Part shown: positions 32,774 to 42,726 of the stretch, in pieces
How the letters are laid out: each line of letters begins with the position of its first letter
Position numbering within the stretch: the first letter of the stretch is position 1
Origin: Fragilaria crotonensis
Taxonomy: Eukaryota > Bacillariophyta > Fragilariophyceae > Fragilariales > Fragilariaceae
Assembly: GCA_022925895.1 (NCBI GenBank)
Contig: JAKSYS010000408.1
Span: 1-55,188 of the forward strand
DNA: 55,188 bases
Direction: 5' to 3'
Made by a program: the position numbers and the translations under genes
The notes under the pieces: generated by a model
The model's input: the letters and a program-made list of their open reading frames with translations, nothing else
The model's database searches: none
Told to the model about the DNA's origin: nothing

Positions 32774-32888
32774 CTATTTTTGCACCCAGACGAGTAGACT
32801 GTAAACCCTTGTAATGGGAGGTCCGCAAACACTCCAGGATGCTCCCATTACATCGGTTTACAGTCAACTCTGCCCGGTGCAAAAATAG
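32774..32888. repeat. 115-nt near-perfect hairpin (CTATTTTTGCACC ends)
   Basis: CTATTTTTGCACC at the left is exactly inverted as GGTGCAAAAATAG at the right. Further in, GACTGTAAACC pairs with GGTTTACAGTC, and TGTAATGGGAG with CTCCCATTACA, leaving a loop of roughly 20 bases. It lies in the right subterminal part of the 5.6-kb element, upstream of its large gene. It could be a nested MITE, a transposase-binding site or the source of a hairpin RNA. Confidence 0.85.
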
Positions 32889-32996
32889 GGAGGTTTTAAG
32901 TTACTTAGGGAATTCAATTTTATGAGATTACTTAGGGGTGTTCGCGACCGTTACGAGGCGCGCGCAATGGGTCATCCCACTCTTTGGTCGCTATTG

Positions 32997-33083
32997 ATAC
33001 TGCAATACTGCAATACTGCAATACTGCTATACTGCTATACTGCTATACTGCTCTACTGATGTACTGCTGTACTGCTGTACTCC
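32997..33083. repeat. TACTGC-type microsatellite, right arm
   Basis: ATACTGCA/ATACTGCT/GTACTGCT units continuing, in the same orientation, the array interrupted at 27371. Together the arms look like one microsatellite split by the transposon. Confidence 0.85.
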
Positions 33084-33185
33084 GTGAACACTCCCGAGCA
33101 CTGTTGTCTTTATCAGTAGTTCGTACATACTAGTATGTCTGATATCGTAGCTGATAGCTGAATAGCACACAGAAATTTGATGTTA

Positions 33186-36100
33186 TGGCTGGGTACAATA
33201 TCAGAGTGACTCAAGTAGGCTTAGTAGGCTTTCATACAAAAAAATAGTACGAGATTTTAATACTGCCACTACCGTAGACAAATGGCATCATCGAAGACGC
33301 ATGTCATGAAGATTTCAGTTTCGACACCAACAACACAAACGCAAGAATCATAAAGCGCGACAATCATGCTTCCGTATTGCCCTGAGGACGAGCATCATTA
33401 AGGAATACAGCCTTACAGAAGCTGCTGTCGAAGTCCATGGCACATCTATGTGTCTTGAATCCTTTCAGCACCTTTTCTACCTTCACTGGAGGCGCAGAGT
33501 CGTCGTCGATGCCGGAGTCCATTGTTGCTGAATTGGTAAGTTGCTTGTGTCGTATTTTGTGATATGCTTGCATGTATGCTCGGGCGCGTTGTGAAAAAAA
33601 AGTCGTACTCGCTCTGTTGTCACTACATTTCGTGAGAAGCATGCTCTCACTGTACTTCGGAAGTTGTCCTTTCCGCGCTTGTCCTTCAGAGGTTGTCTTC
33701 GATAATGATTCTTGGCGCATCCCCATGCATATTCAATCCCCTCTCCAGCCAACTCACAATGGCATTTCGGAGTTCGATCCATAAATACGCCCATCTCCCT
33801 TGCCTTGAGTTGAAGCATCGTTTCTTGGCCCTCAAAGTCCTTGAGGTTTGACATGAGGTAGCGAAGGCTTGTGTCTTTTCTGAGTGCTCCCATCGAATCT
33901 TTTTTTACCATTAACCGTATAGGTTCTTCGATCCTGACTGGGATCAATCCATCCACGCTCCCAAAGAATCTGCTCCATCCCTTTTGCTTTTCCTTCCCAG
34001 CCTTGAAGCACATCTTGTTTCTGGTAAGTGAGTGAGATGCCTGCGCGTTCTGCCATGTTCCTGATATGTTTCTTACTTCCTTTTGCATTCTCAATGCCTC
34101 GCTGCCGGAGCAGCTCTATCAGCTGTGGCTTGGTGTGCTCCTTTGTAGTAACCGTCGTTACGAAATGATCTTTCCTCGTTTGCTCTTGTTCTTCTGGAGT
34201 CATCCAGTATGGCCCGTTGTCTGTGGAACGGAAGACCATAGATTGAACGTCGCCCACATTGAGACTGCGGTTGTGTGGTCCAAGGTATCCATCTTCACCT
34301 TTGATAATGCTATCTCTCATGATGTTTTGCTCACCCCCGTATCCCTTGTTCATTCCATCTACTCGCAGCGCATCTTCGGGCATTCTATCGTGACCGCATG
34401 AGTGATCAAATAGGAAAAGGAAGTCGTACTGGGGATACAGAGTTGTGACAACATCAGCGCAGTCTTCCAATTGAAGGACCATTGAATCGTATGTCCAGTA
34501 TCCTTCTGCAGACGCTCCATACTCGAACTCCAGAACAAAGGGACTTATGGTAAGTGGCTGCTTGAATTCGCTTCCTCGTTTCTTCTTGGCCGCCGACTCA
34601 TCCTTGTATTTCTTTCCAAGTCTATTAGCATTCACGCGTTGGAGTTGTTCGGTTGTTAGCGACACTCCAAACCCAAACTCACGTGAAGCAAATCCGGACA
34701 TCATCACTCCAAGGCCATCGTCTTTTGGTATCAGTGCCTGTTCGCGATTTGGCCCAGTCCAACTCTTGTTTGTAAATGAATACTGTTTGACAATGCATTC
34801 GTCTTGACCGAACGAAATGACAGGGCGCTCATCCGGATTCATTCGCACGCTGAGATTTCCGCCAAATATAGTTTGTTCGTTCATGCAATCCATGAATCCT
34901 CGGCAGGTGTCAACATGATACTCCACCATTGCTTTTCCGGTAAGTTCGTCGGTGTACTTGTATCCGCTGCCCTTTGTGACTTCGCCTAACGCTTGCAGTT
35001 TCTCCGCCTCTTCCAGACTTACTTGAATCCACCGAAACATTCTGCGCTCAAGCGATAGATATCGGTCGCAGAAGTCCCACCGATATTGAACTGTTGCCTT
35101 CCTTTCATGTCCGTCAACGTAATATCCCTTTCGACGTGTTTCATATCGAAATCCTAGCTTCAACATCCATTGGTAAGTCGTCTTACGACAGAGACAGCAA
35201 GCCGTACTCTTGGAACAGATTCAACTTCTCTCTTCAAACTCACAATTGATTATTTCATTCTGTCCACAGGCGTTCCATGACAAGCGATTTTACAATTTTA
35301 TCGTGAAGATACGAATGCATCATCTCGACTGAAAGCTCAGTAAGATTCGCGCGGCCATACTCTTTTATCACAGTAACGACAATAGGATGTGCCTCTAGGA
35401 AAGCAGGTAAGTCTCTGTTGCCCTTTCTCTTGATGGAAAACAATTTCTTCTTACAAAACTGAACATGCCATCGTCGCAGAACTTTTTCGTTCGTTATGTA
35501 TTTTATATGAACGGCAGCAAGTTGATCGATTACATCACGGCAGCAATCATTCCACTTCTTGAATGGCATCTCCTCAATGGCAACACGGTAAGCCTGCGCG
35601 AGGTATCTTGCTTTCATTCTTATGTCCTCTTTCTTGTGCTCACTCATTGTGTCCTCGTCATCCTCAGAATCCAAACCCTCGACAATTGTTTTGAAGGCGA
35701 CAGAAGATGAGTTTGCGTTGTCGAGGACGGCAATCAATTCCTCAACTCGGTCGAGTACAGTCTCCTTGTCTTCGGAGGCATTAAAAAGCTTGAATGCCAG
35801 TTTCGACTGCCACCAGATGTTGCATCCTGGAGGAAGATGGGGCTTTGTGTCGGACTCTTGTTCCGTCTTTATCGTTATGCTGGTCGGCGTCTCCTGCTCA
35901 TCTCGATTGCTGCTGCTACTAGAAGTATGATTGGAAAGACAGCAGGCTGGTACTTGTTCTGTATGCTGACTACTGGTAGTTGTCGGATTAGAGTCTTGAC
36001 AACAAAGTCTTTTAGCTGCTCTTTCAACCTCTTCTTCTTTATTTTGTCGTTTACACTGGATTGCTTCTTGGTTCTTTGCGATTGACACCAAGTCAATTAC

Positions 36101-36779
36101 ATCGGGCGGAAACTGCCGTTGTTCTTTGTTTCGGGTCGCACATTCCAGTGCCCTTATGTCATCCATCATATCTGGGATAGTGGCAAACCAAGCCTTTCCT
36201 AATGATGGACTCTGGACATGATCGTTTCCATTTGGATCACACAGATAGTAACAATGATTTCTTCGCTTGGTAGTATCTTTTGGGCAGTAGGTATCGTAAT
36301 TGATCCCAAACTGGTTTGGAGCTGACTTTTCTGCCTGCATATCTAGCTTCAATGCCGGATCTTTCAACAAAGCATTATTAAGATCATTGGTATTGAATTG
36401 CAGGGGCTCTGGAATTGTAAACCACTCATGACAGAGTGCAACAAGGTGGTCAGCAGTCCGCCACTTGTGTCGGAAACGAGTTTCACGACAAAGGTACTTT
36501 ACGGAGCTTCTGATGAACCGATACCTTTCTCTTGGGTGGAGCCAAATGAATGACTGCATTCTCATACAATTGAAGAAGGGAATAGACGCTTTGGCTCCAC
36601 CTGATAAGCACTCAAAGATTGGAAATGAGCGACGGCGTTTTCACCATCGTCGAGAGACGGTCCTCGTGTTGTTTGTGCGGAAAAATAATGGCGCGAAGAC
36701 ATCGGACGGCGCGTTTTTTGACGTCACGTACTAGGGTTACACAGAGCTACAAGAAGGATCCGAATTTTTTACCCAGCCA
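33186..36779 (-). mobile_element. Tc1/mariner-type element, copy A of a head-to-tail pair
   Basis: 3594 bp. It begins TGGCTGGGTA (33186-33195) and ends TACCCAGCCA (36770-36779), a 10-bp perfect terminal inverted repeat with weaker similarity inward. It is bordered by TA at 33184-33185 and TA at 36780-36781. TA duplication plus a DDE transposase places it in the IS630/Tc1/mariner supergroup. It is nearly identical to copy B, differing by scattered substitutions and small indels. Confidence 0.85.
33364..36565 (-). pseudogene. DDE transposase, copy A, frameshifted
   Basis: Reads from MRMQSFIWLHPRERYRFIRS at 36565. The N-terminal frame breaks at about 35255, where A lacks bases present in B (GTCCACAGG against GTCCTTGCAGG). 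The middle frame, 35166-33832, holds GYYVDGHERKATVQYRWDF, the first Asp in ISFGQDECIVKQY and the second in FLFLFDHSCGHDRMPEDAL, followed by MNKGYGGEQNIMRDSII. An extra T in a T-run near 33905 breaks it. The next frame has HCELAGEGIEYAWGCAKNHY with the catalytic Glu, broken again by an expanded A-run near 33595. It ends at 33364. The signature order matches a DDE transposase family I know chiefly from fungal genomes. Confidence 0.8.
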
Positions 36780-36781
36780 TA

Positions 36782-39700
36782 TGGCTGGGTACAATATCAG
36801 AGTGACTCAAGTAGGCTTAGTAGGCTTTCATACAAAAAAAATAGTACGAGATTTTAATACTGCCACTACCGTAGACAAATGGCATCATTGAAGACGCATG
36901 TCATAAAGATTTCAGTTTCGACACCAACAACACAAACGCAAGAATCATGAAGCGCGACGATCATGCTTCCGTATCGCCCTGAGGACGAGCATCGTTAAGG
37001 AATACAGCCTTACAGAAGCTGCTGTCGAAGTCCATGGCGCATCTATGTGTCTTGAATTCTTTCAGCACCTTTTCTACCTTCACTGGAGACGCAGAGTCGT
37101 CGTCGATGCCGGAGTCCATTGTTGCTGAATTGGTAAGTTGCTTGTGTCGTATTTTGTGATATGCTTGCATGTATGCTCGGGCGCGTTGTGAAAAGAGTCG
37201 TACTCGCTCTGTTGTCACCACATTTCGTGAGAAGCATGCTCTCACTGTCCTTCGGAAGTTGTCCTTTCCGCGCTTGTCCTTCAGAGGTTGTCTTCGATAA
37301 TGATTCTTGGCGCATCCCCATGCATATTCAATCCCCTCTCCAGCCAACTCACAATGGCATTTCGGAGTTCGATCCATAAATACGCCCATCTCCTTGCCTT
37401 GAGTTGAAGCATCGTTTCTTGGCCCTCAAAGTCCTTGAGGTTTGACATGAGGTAGCGAAGGCTTGTGTCTTTTCTGAATGCTCCCATCGAATCTTTTTTA
37501 CCATTAACCGTATAGGTTCTTCGATCCTGACTGGGATCAATCCATCCACGCTCCCAAAGAATCTGCTCCATCCCTTTTGCTTTTCCTTCCCAGCCTTGAA
37601 GCACATCTTGTTTCTGGTAAGTGAGTGAGATGCCTGCGCGTTCTGCCATGTTCCTGATATGTTTCTTACTTCCTTTTGCATTCTCAATGCCTCGCTGCCG
37701 CAGCAGCTCTATCAGCTGTGGCTTGGTGTGCTCCTTTGTAGTAACCGTCGTTACGAAATGATCTTTCCTCGTTTGCTCTTGTTCTTCTGGAGTCATCCAG
37801 TATGGCCCGTTGTCTGTGGAACGGAAGACCATAGATTGAACGTCGCCCACATTGAGACTGCGGTTGTGTGGTCAAGGTATCCATCTTCACCTTTGATAAT
37901 GCTATCTCTCATGATGTTTTGCTCACCCCGTATCCCTTGTTCATTCCATCTACTCGCAGCGCATCTTCGGGCATTCTATCGTGACCGCATGAGTGATCAA
38001 ATAGGAAAAGGAAGTCGTACTGGGGATACAGAGTTGTGACAACATCAGCGCAGTCTTCCAATTGAAGGACCATTGAATCGTATGTCCAGTATCCTTCTGC
38101 AGACGCTCCATACTCGAACTCCAGAACAAAGGGACTTATGGTAAGTGGCTGCTTGAATTCGCTTCCTCGTTTCTTCTTGGCTGCCGACTCATCCTTGTAT
38201 TTCTTTCCAAGTCTATTAGCATTCACGCGTTGGAGTTGTTCGGTTGTTAGCGACACTCCAAACCCAAACTCACGTGAAGCAAATCCGGACATCATCACTC
38301 CAAGGCCATCGTCTTTTGGTATCAGTGCCTGTTCGCGATTTGGCCCAGTCCAACTCTTGTTTGTAAATGAATACTGTTTGACAATGCATTCGTCTTGACC
38401 GAACGAAATGAGAGGGCGCTCATCCGGATTCATTCGCACGCTGAGATTTCCGCCAAATATAGTTTGTTCGTTCATGCAATCCATGAATCCTCGGCAGGTG
38501 TCAACATGATACTCCACCATTGCTTTTCCGGTAAGTTCGTCGGTGTACTTGTATCCACTGCCCTTTGTGACTTCGCCTAACGCTTGCAGTTTCTCCGCCT
38601 CTTCCAGAGAAACTTGAATCCACCGAAACATTCTGCGCTCAAGCGATAGATATCGGTCGCAGAAGTCCCACCGATATTGAACTGTTGCCTTCCTTTCATG
38701 TCCGTCAACGTAATATCCCTTTCGACGTGTTTCATATCGAAATCCTAGCTTCAACATCCATTGGTAAGTCGTCTTACGACAGAGACAGCTTAAGCCGTAC
38801 TCTTGGAACAGATTCAACTTCTCTTCTTCAAACTCACAATTGATTATTTCATTCTGTCCTTGCAGGCGTTCCATGACAAGCGATTTTACAATTGTATCGT
38901 GAAGATACGAATGCATCATCTCGACTGAAAGCTCAGTAAGATTCGCGCGGCCATACTCTTTTATCACAGTAACGACAATAGGATGTGCCTCTAGGAAAGC
39001 AGGTAAGTCTCTGTTGCCCTTTCTCTTGATGGAAAACAATTTCTTCTTACAAAACTGAACATGCCATCGTCGCAGAACTTTTTCGTTCGTTATGTATTTT
39101 ATATGAACGGCAGCAAGTTGATCGATTGCATCACGGCAGCAATCATTCCACTTCTTGAATGGCATCTCCTCAATGGCAACACGGTAAGCCTGCGCGAGGT
39201 ATCTTGCTTTCATTCTTATGTCCTCTTTCTTGTGCTCACTCATTGTGTCCTCGTCATCCTCAGAATCCAAACCCTCGACAATTGTTTTGAAGGCGACAGC
39301 AGATGAGTTTGCGTTGTCGAGGACGGCAATCAATTCCTCAACTCGGTCGAGTACAGTCTCCTTGTCTTCGGAGGCATTAAAAAGCTTGAATGCCAGTTTC
39401 GACTGCCACCAGATGTTGCATCCTGGAGGAAGCTGGGGCTTTGTGTCGGACTCTTGTTCCGTCTTTATCGTTATGCTGGTCGGCGTCTCCTGCTCATCTC
39501 GATTGCTGCTGCTACTAGAAGTATGATTGGAAAGACGGCATGCTGGTACTACTTGTTCGGTATGCTGACTACTGGTAGTTGTCGGAGTAGTAGAGTCTTG
39601 ACAACAAAGTCTTTTAGCTGCTCTTTCAACCTCTTCTTCTTTATTTTGTCGTTTACACTGGATTGCTTCTTGGTTCTTTGCGATTGACACCAAGTCAATT

Positions 39701-40381
39701 ACATCGGGCGGAAACTGCCGTTGTTCTTTGTTTCGGGTCGCACGTTCCAGTGCCCTTATGTCATCCATCATATCTGGGATAGTGGCAAACCAAGCCTTTC
39801 CTAATGATGGACTCTGGACATGATCGTTTCCATTTGGATCACACAGATAGTAACAATGATTTCTTCGCTTGGTATCTTTTGGGCGGTAGGTATCGTAGTA
39901 GATCCCAAACTGGTTTGGAGCTGACTTTTCTTCTGCCTGCATATCTAGCTTCAATGCCGGATCTTTCAACAAAGCATTATTAAGATCATTGGCATTGAAT
40001 TGTAGGGGCTCTGGAATTGTAAACCACTCATGACAGAGTGCAACAAGGTGGTCAGCAGTCCGCCACTTGTGTCGGAAACGAGTTTCACGACAAAGGTACT
40101 TTACGGAGCTTCTGATGAACCGATACCTTTCTCTTGGGTGGAGCCAAATGGATGACTGCATTCTCATACAATTGAAGAAGGGAATAGACGCTTTGGCTCC
40201 ACCTGATAAGCACTCAAAGATTGGAAATGAGCGACGGCGTTTTCACCATCGTCGAGAGACGGTCCTCGTGTTGTTTGTGCGGAAAAATAATGGCGCGAAG
40301 ACATCGGACGGCGCGTTTTTTGACGTCACGTACTAGGGTTACACAGAGCTACAAGAAGGATCCGAATTTTTTACCCAGCCA
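36782..40381 (-). mobile_element. Tc1/mariner-type element, copy B of a head-to-tail pair
   Basis: 3600 bp with the same TGGCTGGGTA / TACCCAGCCA ends (36782-36791 and 40372-40381). The left TA (36780-36781) is shared with copy A; the right TA is 40382-40383. The orientation is the same as copy A. Confidence 0.85.
36961..40167 (-). pseudogene. DDE transposase, copy B, frameshifted
   Basis: The frame 40167-37909 is open for 752 codons and includes the Lys/Arg-rich N-terminal half, YYVDGHERKATVQYRWDF, the first Asp (FGQDECIVKQ) and the second (FDHSCGHDR). It then breaks near 37925 in a C-run that is one base shorter than in copy A. A second missing base lies near 37872. A third near 37392 breaks the block just before the catalytic Glu (HCELAGEGIEYAWG), which is readable at about 37330-37360. 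The remainder ends at 36961. Most breaks in B are at sites where A is in frame, and the reverse. Confidence 0.8.
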
Positions 40382-40383
40382 TA

Positions 40384-41098
40384 GGCCATTTTTAAAAGGA
40401 GTGCTCCAACATAATCGAAGACAGCATAATATATTCATATTCGTATTTGTTAGTAGCATGTAATTCGGTCGACGCACATTTTTTTTGACAAGACCAACTT
40501 GTTGCAATAGTTGCACCGCAACAAGACATTTCTGATAGAGAGGGGTATGCGTACATGTACGTAGAATCGTTACATCTCGAGTCTTGACTATTGCGCGACA
40601 CTTCTCGAGGGATGCCGAGCCTGTCCTTGTTGCAGCCTTGTTGCTGGTTTGCATAACTGGTGTCGAGGCGGAAGACAGCGGATTGCATTCAAAGGTGCAG
40701 TAAACGGAAAATTTAGCTTTCTTTGATCAGGTTTGAAACCGTCATTTGCCGGACCTTCCTTTAGACGGCCAGTAATTCGAGTGTTATGTGGATTTTGTTA
40801 GGCATGTTTATCATTTATCACACATGCTACCAGTACACTACTTGTACCTGTTATGTTCATACCTGGCACTTGTTGATTACCTTGGTACCTGGTACAGGTA
40901 CGTAGTCCTATGCATACGACAAAAACAGAACTCTCGATACCTGGTATGCTTTTGCACAAATAGAAGAGGGCTGTACCGGTATACTTCTTGTCACTTTTTT
41001 GCTTCAGCGTTTGCACCAAAAAACCAGGCCTGCTGAACTAACTACAGTAAACGCCCTTCACTCACCTCCAAACACACAAATACTGCGCTGATAGACAA
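40384..41098. other. intergenic between transposon B and the glycosyltransferase
   Basis: No gene supported. GTAC words are frequent at 40825-40935, and TACCGGTA is at 40974-40981. The right end is the glycosyltransferase leader. Confidence 0.5.
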
Positions 41099-42577
41099 AT
41101 GGCGATTCTCCCCGGGATAAACGCGATGTTTCGATTCTTGATTGTCGCCATCCTTGGCGCAGTTTCATCATTTCAGTTGCTCAGTCGCTTCTGTGGCTGT
41201 TCGACGGCGAGCATTGCATATGAGGTCAAGTCACACGAACAAAAAGCGAAGGGGGGCAATAAATATGAAGATATCGCTACGATTTCGAAAAGTCCATCAA
41301 TAACAACGAATCCTGATGGAACTTTTAACGGGTTTGAGATCTTTTACGTGGACGCCCCTCCGAGGTCGACTGTCCACTGTGTGGGAGAGAACTTCGAGGC
41401 TGATCGATCATGGCTTTTTCGGTCCTGCGAATACACGACCATATGCTTTGATATTGATCGCCGTGATTTTGTAACGTATGAAGACGAGCCATTGCCTCTG
41501 CCGGAACGCTGGTGGTCATCAACTCAAATGACCGAGAACGCCACACATGTCGCTGGTGGATCTCAGCCGAAAACATGGTTTCCAGTTCGGAAGGGGCGGA
41601 CATCAACAATCGGTCAGTTTCGACCGAATTCAAGGAAGGCTCCTCCTAGCTACTATCGATTCGACGCCACCATGCTGCCATTTTACCGCCATCCCACATC
41701 GTATAGAAACCCCGGCCACCTAGTGTGGGATGATTTCCTGCCCCTTTACACGCTCTTGGATATTTTTGACCGAGTAGGCGACCGCCTGTTTCTGGCGCAT
41801 ATGAGGCGACCGACCACCGAATACTTTGAAGAACCAATACCACCTTTTGACATCATCGACAGGTTCCTGGCGCTAATGGGTGATCACCCTTACAACATAG
41901 ACATTTCCAAAGGCTTTGACTTGCAGCTCCACAGGCCGAACTTCTCCAAAAATGGCGAAGATCGAGTCATTTGCGCGGATCATGGCCTTACCGGCAGCGG
42001 TCTCTTTTCCGATCATGGTGAATTTCGTTGGCATGGACAGTGGCCGTCTGACAGAGAACTACCGCACAACATCGGTCGCGGCGGATTATTTCGACGATAT
42101 CGGCGCTTCTTGATGAAAAACCTGGGCATCCTTCCTGATACCAGGATTGAGCGTCGCCCGTACAAGATTATCGTGTCTCGGAGTTCTAGTACAAAGAGAG
42201 ACCGGGCAAATGTAACGTTTGCCGAACATGTGTCAACTCTGTCGGTACTTGGAGATCGTGTGGACATCAAAGAGATTAACATGGCGAGCCTTAGCCTTCA
42301 TGAGCAAGTCGAGAGGACGTCGACGGCAGCGGTTTACGTCTCTGTTGCTGGTGGTGGTAGTTCAACGGCAATGTTTTTGCCTCGCGGAGCTCACTTAATT
42401 CTATTTTATCATCCCAAGAAGTACTTGGATTGGGACTTTTGGAACAACTTCCCACACATTCATGTACACTGGTTACCAATGGAGCCTGACGGCAAGGGGG
42501 GTATGAACGGAGTTGACTACGAAATGTTTCTTAAACTGGTTGCTCACGAATTGGACGAGCTGGATAAGTCAAGCTAG
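41099..42577 (+). CDS. GT61-like glycosyltransferase, type II membrane protein
   Basis: 492 residues, single exon, intact. A short cytosolic N-terminus is followed by a membrane anchor (FRFLIVAILGAVSSFQLL, residues about 12-29), as in Golgi or ER glycosyltransferases. The C-terminal third carries the most diagnostic block: VYVSVAGGGSSTAMFLPRG then AHLILFYHPKKY, similar to the sugar-nucleotide-binding end of DUF563/GT61 enzymes (xylosyl-, arabinosyl- and EOGT-type transferases). Upstream, YKIIVSRSSSTKRD matches the strand where these enzymes have an I..R...R.. motif. Donor and acceptor cannot be told. It converges on the PP4 gene with a 149-base gap. Confidence 0.65.
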   Translation: MAILPGINAMFRFLIVAILGAVSSFQLLSRFCGCSTASIAYEVKSHEQKAKGGNKYEDIATISKSPSITTNPDGTFNGFEIFYVDAPPRSTVHCVGENFEADRSWLFRSCEYTTICFDIDRRDFVTYEDEPLPLPERWWSSTQMTENATHVAGGSQPKTWFPVRKGRTSTIGQFRPNSRKAPPSYYRFDATMLPFYRHPTSYRNPGHLVWDDFLPLYTLLDIFDRVGDRLFLAHMRRPTTEYFEEPIPPFDIIDRFLALMGDHPYNIDISKGFDLQLHRPNFSKNGEDRVICADHGLTGSGLFSDHGEFRWHGQWPSDRELPHNIGRGGLFRRYRRFLMKNLGILPDTRIERRPYKIIVSRSSSTKRDRANVTFAEHVSTLSVLGDRVDIKEINMASLSLHEQVERTSTAAVYVSVAGGGSSTAMFLPRGAHLILFYHPKKYLDWDFWNNFPHIHVHWLPMEPDGKGGMNGVDYEMFLKLVAHELDELDKSS

Positions 42578-42726
42578 CCGTCAAGGCAAGAGTTTTCCCT
42601 TGATAAAATTAGCCGTGGGTGCTGCAGATAATCCTACCTCCTGCATGTAAATAATGTCATTTTCAGTTCGTTCCGAGACATTCGAAGGCACAGCAGCTGA
42701 GCCGAATGTTTAATCACGATGATATG

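Larger units (their letters stand above)
27372..32996. mobile_element. unclassified 5.6-kb DNA transposon inserted in a microsatellite
   Basis: The ends are inverted repeats: 27372-27397 (CAATAGCGACCAAGGAGTGG...) and 32971-32996 match 25 of 26 bases. Outside both ends lies the same TACTGC-type microsatellite in the same orientation. The nine flanking bases (ATACTGCTA left, ATACTGCAA right) agree in eight positions, as a target duplication within a repeat would. Inside are a large minus-strand gene with a transposase-like Asp/Asp/Glu layout and a plus-strand accessory gene, tail to tail. Superfamily not assigned. Both genes carry frameshifts, so this copy is probably not autonomous as read. 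Confidence 0.75.

Noticed and set aside
33572-39687. Plus-strand open frames that recur in both tandem elements
   Set aside because: They are the antisense shadows of the transposase and repeat only because the elements are duplicated.
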